Shown here one piece after another: positions 1 to 8,904 of a stretch of 64,000 nt of DNA; positions within the stretch are counted from its first letter, which is position 1; every line of letters begins with the position of its first letter. The stretch is from Aureimonas sp. AU12. GTDB lineage: Bacteria; Pseudomonadota; Alphaproteobacteria; Rhizobiales; Rhizobiaceae. The DNA is taken from the NCBI RefSeq assembly GCF_001463705.1, contig NZ_BBWH01000044.1:60426-124425 (forward strand). The letters are read 5' to 3'. The translations under genes were made by a program, and so were the position numbers. The notes under the pieces were generated by a model. That model ran no database searches. It was not told the origin of the DNA and saw only the letters and a list, made by a program, of their open reading frames with translations.

Positions 1-71
1 TCACGGGCCGCGCGGATGATCCGCACGGCGATCTCGCCGCGATTGGCGACGAAGAGCTTGGCGATCGCCAT
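1..71 (-). CDS. Biotin carboxylase (N-terminal fragment, runs off window)
   Basis: Only the first 23 codons are inside the window. They read MAIAK followed by LFVANRGEIAVRIIRAAR, which is the signature N-terminus of the biotin carboxylase fold (AccC, PycA and relatives). The enzyme carboxylates the biotin of a carrier protein using ATP and bicarbonate. The start lies 2 bp after the stop of the biotin carrier gene, so the two are co-transcribed. The nearby pxpA homologue suggests the AccBC-like pair that often accompanies 5-oxoprolinase genes, rather than the housekeeping acetyl-CoA carboxylase. That link is inferred from context, because the rest of the gene is not visible. Confidence 0.85.
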   Translation of the reverse strand, partial: MAIAKLFVANRGEIAVRIIRAAR

Positions 72-73
72 CG

Positions 74-316
74 TCAAGCGTCGAGGTCGAGAAGCGGCTG
101 GCCCGCCATCACGGCGTCCTCGTTCTCGACATGAAAGGCCTTCAGCGTGCCGGCCTCTTCGGCGACCACGGGCGTGAAGCTCTTCATCACCTCGATGAGA
201 CCGACCATGTCGCCGACGGCGACGGCATCGCCCTCCGACTTGAACACCGGCTCGCCGGGCGAGGGCGAGCGATAGAACGTTCCGGGAAGGGGGGCCATGA
301 TCGTGACGACCGGCAT
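74..316 (-). CDS. Short biotin carboxyl carrier protein (AccB-like)
   Basis: This 80-residue protein is essentially a bare biotinyl domain. It has MAPLPGTFYRSP near the N-terminus and the biotinylation motif EVMKS with the acceptor lysine at about residue 45. Housekeeping AccB is about twice as long, with an N-terminal extension and a Pro/Ala linker, and this one lacks both. The start at 316 is preceded by AGGAGA at a good distance; the frame stays open upstream but without family similarity. It lies 2 bp before the biotin carboxylase gene and is divergent from the LysR gene. It probably serves the PxpA-associated carboxylase system; a carrier role in another small acyl-CoA or urea-type carboxylase is possible. 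Confidence 0.85.
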   Translation of the reverse strand: MPVVTIMAPLPGTFYRSPSPGEPVFKSEGDAVAVGDMVGLIEVMKSFTPVVAEEAGTLKAFHVENEDAVMAGQPLLDLDA

Positions 317-449
317 CGCTGAATTCTCCTGAACGGACCGAGGTGACGGGAGAGTTGCAAAGCCGGTTCGCCGTGTAAAATCGCAAATCGGAATTGGATC
401 CATCTGAAAAATCGATAGGATAGCGCGGGTTTCGATCGAAGGATGCGCC
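317..449. promoter_or_regulatory. Divergent promoter region, biotin carrier / LysR
   Basis: This 133-bp gap separates the minus-strand carrier-carboxylase operon from the plus-strand LysR gene. Its right half is AT-richer than its surroundings (about 370-420). LysR regulators commonly bind such divergent gaps and control the neighbour. I could not pick a convincing operator or sigma-70 hexamers by eye. Confidence 0.4.
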
Positions 450-1415
450 GTGTCGATTTCTCTCAAGCAGATGCGCTATTTCGTGGCGGCCGCCGAGGCC
501 GGTCGCATCGGGCAGGCGGCCGTCGAGCTCAACGTCTCGCAATCGGCGGTGACGGCGGCGATCCAGCAACTGGAGGCCGGGCTGGGTCTGCGGCTTCTCG
601 ATCGCGCCCCGGCCGGCGTCTCGGTGACGCTGGAGGGCGGGCGGTTCCTGCAGCAGGCACGCGATATCCTGGCGGCCGTGGCGGAGGCGACGCGCCGCTC
701 GCGGGTCTCGCCGCAGGAGGTCGGCGGGTCGCTTCGCGTCGGCGTCACCTACACGGTCGCGGGGTACTTCCTCCCGCGCCATCTCATGCGGTTCGCCGCC
801 ACCTTTCCCCGTGTCGAGATCGATCTCTTCGAGGCGCCGAGGACGGTGATCGAACAGGCGCTGGCGGACGGGGCGATCGACATGGCGGTGCTCCTCGTCT
901 CGAATCTGCGCAGTCCCCAGTCCATCGCCTTCGAAACGCTGACCCGGTCGCGCCGCCGCCTGTGGTCGGCGCCCGGCCATGCGCTGGCGCGGCTGGACCG
1001 GGTCGGCCTCGCGGACGTGGCGGGTCAACCCTACATCATGCTGACGGTGGACGAGGCCAAACCCACGACGCTGCGCTACTGGGAGGCGGCGGGCGTGGCC
1101 CCCAACGTCCTGTTCCGCACCTCCTCCGTCGAGGCCGTGCGATCGATGGTGGCGGGCGGAATGGGCGTGACCATTCTGTCCGATATGGTCTATCGCCCTT
1201 GGTCGCTCGACGGACAACGGATCGAGACGCGGCTTCTGGAGGAGGATATTCCGACGATGGATGTCGGCCTCGCCTGGGCTCGGGAGGCCGTCCTCGCGCC
1301 GCCAGCCGAAGCCTTTCGCGACTTCCTGCGGTTCGCCCTGACCGGCGTCGGCCACCAGCGACCGGAGGACCGCGCGGCGCCGCCATCGATTTTGTCGATG
1401 ACGCCGGCCAGTTAA
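450..1415 (+). CDS. LysR-family transcriptional regulator
   Basis: The 321-residue protein has the LysR layout. An N-terminal winged helix-turn-helix (residues 1-60) includes LKQMRYFVAAAEAG, SQSAVTAAIQQLEAGLG and LRLLDR. A periplasmic-binding-like effector domain follows from about residue 90. The start is GTG at 450. It is divergent from the biotin carrier/carboxylase genes and 69 bp upstream of the pxpA start, so it is the likely local regulator of 5-oxoproline or related carboxylate metabolism. The effector is unknown. Confidence 0.9.
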   Translation: MSISLKQMRYFVAAAEAGRIGQAAVELNVSQSAVTAAIQQLEAGLGLRLLDRAPAGVSVTLEGGRFLQQARDILAAVAEATRRSRVSPQEVGGSLRVGVTYTVAGYFLPRHLMRFAATFPRVEIDLFEAPRTVIEQALADGAIDMAVLLVSNLRSPQSIAFETLTRSRRRLWSAPGHALARLDRVGLADVAGQPYIMLTVDEAKPTTLRYWEAAGVAPNVLFRTSSVEAVRSMVAGGMGVTILSDMVYRPWSLDGQRIETRLLEEDIPTMDVGLAWAREAVLAPPAEAFRDFLRFALTGVGHQRPEDRAAPPSILSMTPAS

Positions 1416-1484
1416 AGCAATTTGACGCTCGTCTTTCCGCCCGTCAGGTTTCGCGTCGAACCGAAACGGTTGGGAGCCAAGGCG

Positions 1485-2210
1485 ATGGGCGTGCAGATCA
1501 ACTGCGACATGGGCGAGAGCTTCGGCCTGTATCGCTGCGGCGATGACGAGGGGCTGATGCCCTTCATCCACATAGCCAACGTCGCGTGCGGTTTCCATGC
1601 GTCGGACCCCGTGGTCATGCGCAAGACGGTGGCGCTCGCCGCGCAGCATGGCGTGGCGGTCGGCGCACACCCGTCCTTTCCCGACCTGCAGGGGTTTGGA
1701 CGGCGCGAGATGAAGATGGGGCGCGACGAACTCTCGGCGGCGCTCCTCTACCAGATCGGCGCGCTGAAGGGCTTCCTCGACGTCGCCAAGCTGCCGCTGA
1801 ACCATATCAAGCCGCACGGCGCGCTCTACGGAGCGGCCGCGCGCAATGCCGAGGTGGCCGAAGCCATCGCGGATGCCGCCGAGTCGTTCGGCGTCCCGGT
1901 TCTCGGCATGGCCGGCACCCATCACGAGACGGTCTACAAGGCGCGGGGCCTTGCCTTCATGGCCGAGTATTACGTCGATCTCGACTACGACGCCGAGGGC
2001 CGGCTGATCATCACGCGCGAGCACGACGCCAAGGATCCGGCGGAGGCGGCGCAGCGCGCCGTCCGCGTGATGGAAGAGGGGATCGCCACTTCGATCGACG
2101 GCCACGAGTTCCCGATGCGGGCCGACTGCGTGTGCGTCCATTCCGACACGCCGAACGCGGTGGATCTCGCCCGCGCCGTCCACACGGCGCTGCGCCCCTG
2201 GTTCGGCTGA
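1485..2210 (+). CDS. pxpA: 5-oxoprolinase subunit A (PxpA, LamB/YcsF family)
   Basis: The 241-residue protein matches the LamB/YcsF family, with INCDMGESFG at the N-terminus, ANVACGFHASDP, GAHPSFPDLQGFGRR and NHIKPHGALY. In Bacillus and E. coli, PxpA works with PxpB and PxpC to hydrolyse 5-oxoproline to glutamate using ATP. I chose ATG 1485 because the family N-terminus begins at MGVQINCD and GGGAG lies upstream; the frame opens earlier at 1422 without family similarity. No pxpB or pxpC is in the window; they may lie beyond position 1 with the biotin carboxylase. Confidence 0.9.
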   Translation: MGVQINCDMGESFGLYRCGDDEGLMPFIHIANVACGFHASDPVVMRKTVALAAQHGVAVGAHPSFPDLQGFGRREMKMGRDELSAALLYQIGALKGFLDVAKLPLNHIKPHGALYGAAARNAEVAEAIADAAESFGVPVLGMAGTHHETVYKARGLAFMAEYYVDLDYDAEGRLIITREHDAKDPAEAAQRAVRVMEEGIATSIDGHEFPMRADCVCVHSDTPNAVDLARAVHTALRPWFG

Positions 2211-2213
2211 GAA

Positions 2214-2834
2214 GTGCGTATCTACACCGGCCCGACGACACCGTTCGGACGGATGGTCGAGATCGTGGCGCTTGAAGCGGGTGTCACGCTCGAGCGAGAG
2301 GTCATTCACGTCTACGAGGCGGCGTTCCTCGAAGCGGAAAACCCGCTGCGGCTGATCCCGACGTTGGTCGGAACGCCGCACGGGACGCTGCACGACAGCC
2401 GCGTTATCTGCCGTTACCTCGCCGGGCTGGCGCCGGATCGGGGCTTCCTGCCGCCGGAGACGGACTGGCGGTTCGAGACCCGCCTGGCGCTGATCGCGGG
2501 CATCATGGATGCCGGCGTTGCTCGGCAAGGCGAAGTGTCGCGCGCGTCAGGTTCGAGCGAGACGAAGATCGCCGTGTTCGATCGACGCATCCGGCTGGGC
2601 CTCGCCGCGCTGGAGCGCGAGTTCGATGTGGTCTCGCAAAGCTGGCCGCGCCTCGATGCGATCGGCACGGCGGTTCTCCTCGAATATCTGAACTTCCGCA
2701 TCGGGCCCGAATGGCGTGCGGAGGCACCACGCCTTTCCGACTGGCTCGATGCGCGAAACGAGATGGCGTCCATGCAGGCCACTCGGTTCACGGCGGCTCA
2801 GCCGACGAGTTCGACCCAGCGGCGGACGAGGTAG
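2214..2834 (+). CDS. Glutathione S-transferase family protein
   Basis: The 206-residue protein has a thioredoxin-fold N-terminus starting MRIYTGPTTPFGRMVEIVALEAG. The GST glutathione-site region follows (NPLRLIPTLV, then HDSRVICRYLAGL), and then an all-helical C-terminal domain. It starts with GTG 3 bp after pxpA, so it is probably co-transcribed. The position after TGP that would activate glutathione is Thr/Pro-Phe rather than the usual Ser or Cys, so catalysis is uncertain. Its last 37 bp overlap the convergent binding-protein gene. Confidence 0.8.
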   Translation: MRIYTGPTTPFGRMVEIVALEAGVTLEREVIHVYEAAFLEAENPLRLIPTLVGTPHGTLHDSRVICRYLAGLAPDRGFLPPETDWRFETRLALIAGIMDAGVARQGEVSRASGSSETKIAVFDRRIRLGLAALEREFDVVSQSWPRLDAIGTAVLLEYLNFRIGPEWRAEAPRLSDWLDARNEMASMQATRFTAAQPTSSTQRRTR

Positions 2835-4030
2835 TTGTGCTCGTCCATCGTCGTGTTCCAGACGGCAATGTTGGCTGCGCGGTCCCAGTAGGAGCCGCCG
2901 GAGCGGATCGAGCCGGCGGTGATCGAGGTCTGGCCGCCGGGACCGGGCAGGTCGACGCGCGCGGGCAGGCCGTCGTACCAGTAGTCCCATTCGGGTGCGC
3001 TGAGATGGGGCCGGATGCGGTCGATGACGGACATGTAGTAGCCCTGCCGGGCGACCACGGCGCCGGGCCAGCCGGACAACCACCAGTTCAGGTATTCGTA
3101 GGCGACGTCGAGCAGCCGGCCTTCCAGTCGAGCAGAAAGGGAGAGGCCTCCGTGCCAGGCACGGTAGCCCTCCGCGGGCACCGCCTGACGAACGGGAACC
3201 TTGCGCTGCTTGAGCGCCGCGATGCTCGGCGACCACATGCTGCCCAACGCCATCGATCCGTCCGCCATCATTCGCGTCGCATCGTCCACCGTTTGCCAGA
3301 ATCCGGCGAAATGCCCGTCCGCCTTCAGGACGAGAAGGTGATCGATGAGGGCGTCGATCTCTTCCACCGACAGGTTGCCGGTGTCGACGAAGCGCATGAG
3401 GCCGGCCGATTCCGCCGCCAGCACCGCGTCGAAGATGCCGATCGCCGGCTCGTCGACGAGGGCGACGCGGCCGTGGAAGGCGGGGTCGAGCAGCGCCTTC
3501 CAGCTGCCGACGCGTTCGGGATGGCCGGCGACGGCGCGCTCGTCATAGGCGAAGGCGTCGAAATTGTGCACCGTCGGCAGCATCGAGATATGGCGCGTGA
3601 CGCGCGACCCCAGCGAACCGTCGGCCTGCACGTAGAGCCGCGTCACCGGGGCGTCGCCGCGTCCGACACGGGCGGAGGGGCGGATCGCGCCTTCGCGCGT
3701 GAGCTCGCTGACCTCGTTCCAGAGCGCGATGCGCGTCGTGTCGATCGCCTGCACGGCGCGCCAGTACCAGACGATGTCGAGATTGTGGAAGCACTGGTCG
3801 TAGATGTCGAAGGCGTCCGGCGAGCGGGCGGCCTGCCGCTGCGTCGCCTGGAAGTTGCGGCAGTCGAACTCGATGCGAATGCCGAGATCCGCTTCGGCCC
3901 GGGTGCGGATCTCGTCGAGCAGTGTGATCTCGGTGCCGAGGATGCGAAGGGTAGGGCGCTCGGCCGTATGGCTTGCCGGTGCGGCGAGGCGCGACCTCGC
4001 CGGCCCCCGTTTGATCGTCAGTTCGTTCAT
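2798..4030 (-). CDS. PotD/PotF-like ABC transporter substrate-binding protein
   Basis: The 410-residue protein belongs to the spermidine/putrescine-type binding-protein family and is clearly paralogous to the one at 7599-8831. Shared blocks include PAEGYRAW, YLNWWLSGWPGAVVARQGYY, a W.Y.G..A segment and an RSGGS.WDRAANIAVW-type C-terminus. The start MNELTIKR is followed by a charged N-terminus with no Sec or Tat signal that I can see. That is odd for a periplasmic protein: either it works elsewhere, or the true start or signal is different. It lies at the distal end of the minus-strand cluster with the COG0523 and deacetylase genes. Substrate unknown; the general fold assignment is firm. Confidence 0.8.
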   Translation of the reverse strand: MNELTIKRGPARSRLAAPASHTAERPTLRILGTEITLLDEIRTRAEADLGIRIEFDCRNFQATQRQAARSPDAFDIYDQCFHNLDIVWYWRAVQAIDTTRIALWNEVSELTREGAIRPSARVGRGDAPVTRLYVQADGSLGSRVTRHISMLPTVHNFDAFAYDERAVAGHPERVGSWKALLDPAFHGRVALVDEPAIGIFDAVLAAESAGLMRFVDTGNLSVEEIDALIDHLLVLKADGHFAGFWQTVDDATRMMADGSMALGSMWSPSIAALKQRKVPVRQAVPAEGYRAWHGGLSLSARLEGRLLDVAYEYLNWWLSGWPGAVVARQGYYMSVIDRIRPHLSAPEWDYWYDGLPARVDLPGPGGQTSITAGSIRSGGSYWDRAANIAVWNTTMDEHNYLVRRWVELVG

Positions 4031-4061
4031 GCCGGGGCTTTGCGGGGCGAAGCGGACGAGG

Positions 4062-5114
4062 TCAAGCGGCCTCGATCCGCGCGGTCGCGGCCGCCGGGGT
4101 GGCCTCGCCGAGCACGAAGGCGTCGAAGGAGCGCCGGATGCGGTCGGGCTCGAGCCCGTCGACGATGAAGACCAGACGCGAGCGCCGATCGTCGCTCGGC
4201 CACGCGGCCATATGCGTCGGCGGATGAACGAGATGCTGGACGCCGTGAACGGCCACGGGTCGCTCCTCGCCTTCGAGGGCGAGGATGCCCTTCACCCGCA
4301 GGATCGACGTTCCGTGGCGGTTGAGCAGCATCGACAGCCAGACGCCGAACCGGGTCCAGTCCACGGCCCGGTCCGGCACGATCGAGAACGCTTCGATGGC
4401 ATCGCCGTGCCGGTTCGGGTCGTGCCGGTGATGATGGTGATGCCCGTGACGAGGCTCGTGGTGATGGGTCTCGTCTGCGATCGCCTCGGCCGGGGTTTCG
4501 CTCAGCAGCCAGTCTACGTCCCAGGCGGCGGCGTTGGCGTCGCGGATCTCGGCGGCCGGGTTCATCAGCGAAAGGCGCGAGCGCAGCGCCGCGGCATCGG
4601 CCGGCGTGACGAGATCGGTCTTGGTGAGAAGGATGCGGTCGGCGCTGGCGATCTGCTTGCGCATCTCGGCGCGGCGCTCGATGCCGGCCGGCGCATTCAC
4701 CACATCGATCGTCGCCCAGGTGCCGGCGACCGTGAAATGATGGCTGACCACGGGGTCGGCGCGGATCGTGGAGAGGATCGGGAACGGGTCGGCGAGGCCG
4801 GTCGATTCGATCACCAGCCGGTCGAAGGCCGGCACCAGTCCGCGCTCGCGCTTCGACAGAAGATCTCGCATCGCATCCGCCAACTCGCCGCGGATCGTGC
4901 AGCAGAGGCATCCCGACTGGAGCAGCACGGTGGTCTCGTCGATGCGCTCGATGAGGTGGTGGTCGAGGCCGACTTCGCCGAATTCGTTGATCAGAACGGC
5001 CGCCCCTGCAAGCGCCGGATCCTTGAGGATCCGCCGAAGCAGCGTCGTCTTGCCGGAGCCCAGGAAGCCGGTGAGGAGGTGGACGGGCGTGAAGACGGGC
5101 ACCGCGGCACTCAT
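4062..5114 (-). CDS. COG0523 (CobW/ZNG-type) metallochaperone GTPase
   Basis: The 350-residue G3E-family GTPase has the P-loop LLTGFLGSGKTTLL, the metal-binding GCLCC motif and the guanine-specificity LTKTDL. Between the GTPase and CobW C-terminal domains is a His-rich stretch (HHHEPRHGHHHHHRHD), a likely zinc or other metal buffer. Such proteins hand metal to client enzymes. The gene overlaps the upstream Cys-containing small protein by 4 bp (ATGA). In this cluster the plausible client is the metal-dependent hydrolase at 5505-6386; that is an inference from neighbourhood. Confidence 0.9.
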   Translation of the reverse strand: MSAAVPVFTPVHLLTGFLGSGKTTLLRRILKDPALAGAAVLINEFGEVGLDHHLIERIDETTVLLQSGCLCCTIRGELADAMRDLLSKRERGLVPAFDRLVIESTGLADPFPILSTIRADPVVSHHFTVAGTWATIDVVNAPAGIERRAEMRKQIASADRILLTKTDLVTPADAAALRSRLSLMNPAAEIRDANAAAWDVDWLLSETPAEAIADETHHHEPRHGHHHHHRHDPNRHGDAIEAFSIVPDRAVDWTRFGVWLSMLLNRHGTSILRVKGILALEGEERPVAVHGVQHLVHPPTHMAAWPSDDRRSRLVFIVDGLEPDRIRRSFDAFVLGEATPAAATARIEAA

Positions 5115-5437
5115 GCCCGCGCCTCCAGCCGGGCGAGGAGATCGGGGTCGAGCGGATCGAAGAGCCGGTCCGACAACCGCTCGGCAGCGGGCCAGAGATG
5201 CGCGAGGTTCTCGATGATCTCGGTCTTGCCGGTCGCGGTCGCCAGCACGTAGCTGCGGCCGTGCCAGTCGCTCAAGGTCAGCCGATAGGCGCGCAGCACG
5301 TCGTTGGCGGCGCGGATGCGGCGGCTGCGCTCGGCGCGCCGGCGCAGCGGCTCCTCGTTGCGCGAGAAGACGCCCGGACGCGCCACCGCATCGCTCCAGT
5401 GGTCGTCGACGCCGAGAACGCCGCAGAGTGAGCACAT
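5111..5437 (-). CDS. Small CxxC protein coupled to COG0523 GTPase
   Basis: The 108-residue protein begins MCSLCGVLGVDDHWSD, with a CxxC pair at the N-terminus, a basic Arg-rich middle and an acidic tail. I do not recognise a named family. It overlaps the GTPase start by 4 bp, and the two are probably translationally coupled. The start at 5437 is chosen so that the protein begins at the conserved-looking Cys motif; the frame opens earlier at 5503. It may be a metal-binding partner or client of the GTPase. Confidence 0.65.
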   Translation of the reverse strand: MCSLCGVLGVDDHWSDAVARPGVFSRNEEPLRRRAERSRRIRAANDVLRAYRLTLSDWHGRSYVLATATGKTEIIENLAHLWPAAERLSDRLFDPLDPDLLARLEARA

Positions 5438-5504
5438 CGCAATCAGCCTCCTCGCTGGGAAAGAAACCGGGCGCCGCCGCGAGGCAGGCGCCCGGCAAAG
5501 CATC

Positions 5505-6386
5505 CTACTTCTGGCGCGGCGAACGGCGTGCGAAGTCGTCGGCCATCTCGTTCATCGTCACGAAGCGCACGCCCTCGTGGCCCTTCATGTACTCGAACAG
5601 GCGTTCGAGCATGAGCAGCACCTGCGGGCGGCCGGACACGTCGGGATGGATGGTGATCGGGAACACCGCATAGTCCATCTCGCGATAGACCCAGTCGAAC
5701 TGGTCGCGCCACATCTGCTCGATGTCGCGGGGATTGACGAATCCGTGGCTGTTGGGCGCCTTCTTGATGAACATCATCGGCGGCAGGTCGTCGAGATACC
5801 AGTTGGCGGGGATCTCGATGAGGTCGGTCTCGTGACCACGCGTCAGCGGCACCATCCAATCCTTAGGCTGGCCAGCATAGTCGATCTTCGTCCACTTGTC
5901 GCCGACACGCACGTAGTAGGGCGTGAAGTCGTTGTGCATCAGCGAGTGGTCATACTTGATGCCGCGCTCCAGCAGCAGCTCGTTCGTGACGTTCGAGAAC
6001 TCCCACCACGGCGCGACGTAGCCGGTGGGGCGCTTGCCCGAGAGCTTCTCGACGAGGTCGATGCACTTGTCGAGGACCTGCGTCTCCTGCTCGCGGGTCA
6101 TCGCGATCGGGTTCTCGTGGGTGTAGCCGTGAATGCCGATCTCGTGGCCGGCATCGGCCACCGCCTTCATCTGGTCGGGGAAAGTCTCGATCGAATGGCC
6201 GGGGATAAACCAGGTCGTCTGGATGTCGAAGCGCTGGAACATCTTGAGAAGGCGGGGCGAGCCGACCTCACCGGCGAAGAGGCCGCGCGAGATGTCGTCC
6301 GGCGAGTCCTCGCCGCCGTAGGATCCGAGCCAGCCTGCGACGGCATCGACGTCGATGCCGAAGCCGCAGAGGATTTCCTTTGCCAT
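5505..6386 (-). CDS. Polysaccharide deacetylase-fold hydrolase (HpPgdA / cyclic imidase type)
   Basis: The 293-residue protein matches the Helicobacter PgdA-type NodB-fold subfamily over its whole length. It has [20 protein letters not shown] near the N-terminus, then [33 protein letters not shown] and [14 protein letters not shown]. The metal-site residues Asp12/Asp14, His86 and His90 are present. Relatives include the HP0310 peptidoglycan deacetylase and cyclic-imide hydrolases, so the substrate may be a sugar N-acyl group or a cyclic amide/imide. It sits between a COG0523 metallochaperone and a polyamine-type ABC ATPase, which favours a small nitrogen compound taken up by the cluster. No signal peptide, so probably cytoplasmic. 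Confidence 0.85.
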   Translation of the reverse strand: MAKEILCGFGIDVDAVAGWLGSYGGEDSPDDISRGLFAGEVGSPRLLKMFQRFDIQTTWFIPGHSIETFPDQMKAVADAGHEIGIHGYTHENPIAMTREQETQVLDKCIDLVEKLSGKRPTGYVAPWWEFSNVTNELLLERGIKYDHSLMHNDFTPYYVRVGDKWTKIDYAGQPKDWMVPLTRGHETDLIEIPANWYLDDLPPMMFIKKAPNSHGFVNPRDIEQMWRDQFDWVYREMDYAVFPITIHPDVSGRPQVLLMLERLFEYMKGHEGVRFVTMNEMADDFARRSPRQK

Positions 6387-6431
6387 GGAATGGTCTCCCT
6401 TGAAGAAGTGGGTGGACGGGTCGCCGCCGGT

Positions 6432-7517
6432 TCAGGCGGCGATGACGGTGGAGCGGGCAGGGTCCCAGGACATCACAACGGTGTCGCCCTCGCGCGCGGT
6501 GAGATCGCGGAACCGATCGACATGCGATTCAACCTGGACCGGCTTGCGGCCGGGCAGCGCCACCCGCAGCGTGCCGACATGGCCGACGATCTCGCGCGAC
6601 AGGACGGTGCCCTCGACGCGGTTGTGCGCCATGGCCCGCCAGCCCGCGGGATGGACGTCGAGCGCATCGGACGGGATCGCGATGATCGCCTTGCCGCCGG
6701 TCGCGACCTCGCGCGGATCGACGCCTTCCATCGGGCCGAACGGCGTGTCGAGGCGGGCGCTGCCGGCGGTCGTGGGCAAGGCCACGGTTCCCTCGAAGAT
6801 GGTGTTGGCGCCGATGAAGCCGGCGACGAACGGGGTCTGCGGCCGGGTGTAGAGTTCGCGCGGGTTGGAGATCTGTTCGACCTTGCCGTTGCTCATCACG
6901 ACGACGCGGTCGGACAGGCCGAGCGCCTCGGACTGGGCATGGGTGACGAAGACGAAGGTGATGCCGAGCTCTTTCTGGAGCAGCTTCAACTCGTTCTGAA
7001 TGATGCGGCGCAGATTGGCATCGAGTGCGCCGAGCGGCTCGTCGAGGAGGAGGATGTCGGGCTCCACCACGAGGCCGCGCGCGAGCGCGATGCGCTGGCG
7101 CTGGCCGCCCGAGAGGCGGTCGGCGCGATGCTGGGCGATATCGGTGAGGCCGAGCTTCTCGAGGATGCGGCCGACGCGGCGCTTGCGTTCGGAGGCCGCG
7201 ATACCCTTGACCGCCAGCCCGTACTCGACATTCTTCCAGACGTTCATATGCGGAAACAGCGCATAGTTCTGGAAGATCATCGAGGTCGGTCGGCGCTCCG
7301 GCGGCACGTCGGTGACGTTGCGACCCTTGATGATGATGTCGCCGGAGGTGATCGTCTCGAACCCGGCGATCATCCGCAGCGTCGTGGTCTTGCCGCAACC
7401 GGAGGGACCGAGGAAGGCGACGAACTCGCCCTTCTCGACGGCGAGATCGAAGTTCGACACCGCCGTGGTGCCGTCGTCGTAGACCTTGCCCACCTGGATG
7501 AGTTCGAGATCGTGCAT
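6432..7517 (-). CDS. PotA-like ABC transporter ATP-binding protein
   Basis: The 361-residue ATPase has Walker A GPSGCGKTTT, the Q-loop FQNYALFPHMNV, signature LSGGQRQRIALARGLV, Walker B DILLLDEPLGALD, and a C-terminal TOBE-like regulatory domain (from about residue 270). It belongs to the spermidine/putrescine/Fe3+ importer class. It is followed, in transcription order, by the deacetylase-fold gene and preceded by the binding protein at 7599-8831. Permeases are further upstream at 10421-12200. Confidence 0.92.
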   Translation of the reverse strand: MHDLELIQVGKVYDDGTTAVSNFDLAVEKGEFVAFLGPSGCGKTTTLRMIAGFETITSGDIIIKGRNVTDVPPERRPTSMIFQNYALFPHMNVWKNVEYGLAVKGIAASERKRRVGRILEKLGLTDIAQHRADRLSGGQRQRIALARGLVVEPDILLLDEPLGALDANLRRIIQNELKLLQKELGITFVFVTHAQSEALGLSDRVVVMSNGKVEQISNPRELYTRPQTPFVAGFIGANTIFEGTVALPTTAGSARLDTPFGPMEGVDPREVATGGKAIIAIPSDALDVHPAGWRAMAHNRVEGTVLSREIVGHVGTLRVALPGRKPVQVESHVDRFRDLTAREGDTVVMSWDPARSTVIAA

Positions 7518-7598
7518 GGCCGCAATCCGCTGGTCACGCGCCTACGGGCGGCGCGGGGAAGAGATGCGAGGCGGCGGATGCCGCCTCGCGCCGAGCCG

Positions 7599-8831
7599 TC
7601 AGGCGTTGAGGAATTCGTCCCACTTCTGGACGAGCGCGTCGTACTCGTCCGGCCACTGGTGCCAGTAGGCGACGTTGGCGGCGCGGGTGGCGAGCGAGCC
7701 GCCGTCGCGCAGATCGCCTTCCTTGATGCCGCGCTCGGCCGCACCGGCCCACGGCTTGCCCTCGTACCAGAAGGCGTACTTCATCGGGTCCATTGCCTTC
7801 TCGATATTGGTCGATGGCGAATAGTAGCCCTGCTCGGAGACGGTGATGCCCGGCTCGCCCGACAGCCAGTAATTGGCGTAGGCCGCCACGGCGGCCGCGT
7901 TCGGCGTGCCTTTCAGCATGGCTGGACCGATGGCCCAGGCGCGGTAGCCCTCCTTCGGCACCGCGTAGCGGCAGGCCTTGCCCTGCGCCTTGACGGCCAT
8001 GACGGCCGGCTGCCACGCGTCGCACACCACCATCTCGCCGGAAGCGAGGAGGTTGACCAGCTCGCCGAAATCACCCCAGAGCGCCCGGAACTGACCCTCC
8101 TTCTTCTTGGCGATGAGGAAGTTGCCGGCCTCTTCCAGCTCTTCGGCAGTCGGGTTGCCGGGGTTCTTGGCTTCGAGCAGGCCGAGCGAGTTCATCGCGA
8201 GGATCGCCTGACCGATCGCGATCAGCGGATCGGTGTTGAGCCCCGACTTGCCCTTCCACTTGGGGTCGAACAGGGCCGTCCAGCTGTTGGCTTCTTCCTC
8301 CGAAACGACGTCCGGATTATAGCCGATCGAATCGTAGTTGTAGACGGCCGGCACCATCCAGAGGTTGGTCTGGTTCTCGTCGGTCCAGATCTGGCCGACG
8401 ATCTGCGCCGAGCGGTCCCACTTCGGATCGGGCTTCGTGAACGTGTCGCGGATCGCGGCCCAGTTCGGCACGTCGGACACGGCGATCGGTGCGGCATGGT
8501 CGGTCATCGTGATCGCAGGCAGGCGCTCGCCGATCACCTCCCAGCAGTCGTAGTCGGACGAGCCCGACAGGATCTTCGTCTGCGCGTCGGGGAAGGTCGC
8601 CGCGGTGCCGGAGGTCGAGCCAACGCCCGACGCCGTCTTGAAGTTCGCGAGGATGCGCTCCTGCACCGTGGTCGATAGACCGGTGGTGCGCAGGCTCTCG
8701 CTCGCGAGATTGGCGGCCTGCGCATAGGCGCGGCCCGAGCCGAGGAACGGCGTGCCGCCGCCGAGCGCCAGCGCCATGGCGCCGGCGGTGCCCTTCAGCA
8801 TCGTGCGTCTGTCGATGTCTTTGCGGATCAT
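7599..8831 (-). CDS. PotD/PotF-like ABC substrate-binding protein with Tat signal
   Basis: The 410-residue protein starts MIRKDIDRRTMLKGTAGAMA, a twin-arginine signal with a hydrophobic stretch and cleavage probably after AYAQA. The mature part is a polyamine-type binding protein with YNYDSIGYNPDV, FDPKWKGK and PKEGYRAWAIGP. It is a paralogue of the protein at 2798-4030, which lacks the signal. The start at 8831 is preferred over the open frame to 8879 because the Tat motif begins there. It should feed the permeases at 10421-12200. Confidence 0.9.
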   Translation of the reverse strand: MIRKDIDRRTMLKGTAGAMALALGGGTPFLGSGRAYAQAANLASESLRTTGLSTTVQERILANFKTASGVGSTSGTAATFPDAQTKILSGSSDYDCWEVIGERLPAITMTDHAAPIAVSDVPNWAAIRDTFTKPDPKWDRSAQIVGQIWTDENQTNLWMVPAVYNYDSIGYNPDVVSEEEANSWTALFDPKWKGKSGLNTDPLIAIGQAILAMNSLGLLEAKNPGNPTAEELEEAGNFLIAKKKEGQFRALWGDFGELVNLLASGEMVVCDAWQPAVMAVKAQGKACRYAVPKEGYRAWAIGPAMLKGTPNAAAVAAYANYWLSGEPGITVSEQGYYSPSTNIEKAMDPMKYAFWYEGKPWAGAAERGIKEGDLRDGGSLATRAANVAYWHQWPDEYDALVQKWDEFLNA

Positions 8832-8904
8832 GCTGGAAGCTCCTTCGAGGGGACGGGGATGCCGGACACGCGCCGCCACCGTGGCGGACGCGAAGCGGGA
8901 GGGG

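Noticed and set aside
1..316. Housekeeping acetyl-CoA carboxylase accBC
   Set aside because: The carrier protein is only the bare 80-residue biotinyl domain and lies next to pxpA and a LysR gene, unlike the usual aroQ-accBC context.
5304..8678. Very long plus-strand open frame across five minus-strand genes
   Set aside because: It lies antisense to clearly recognisable genes (COG0523 partner, deacetylase, ATPase, binding protein). GC-rich codon bias keeps the opposite frame open, and its translation shows no domain.
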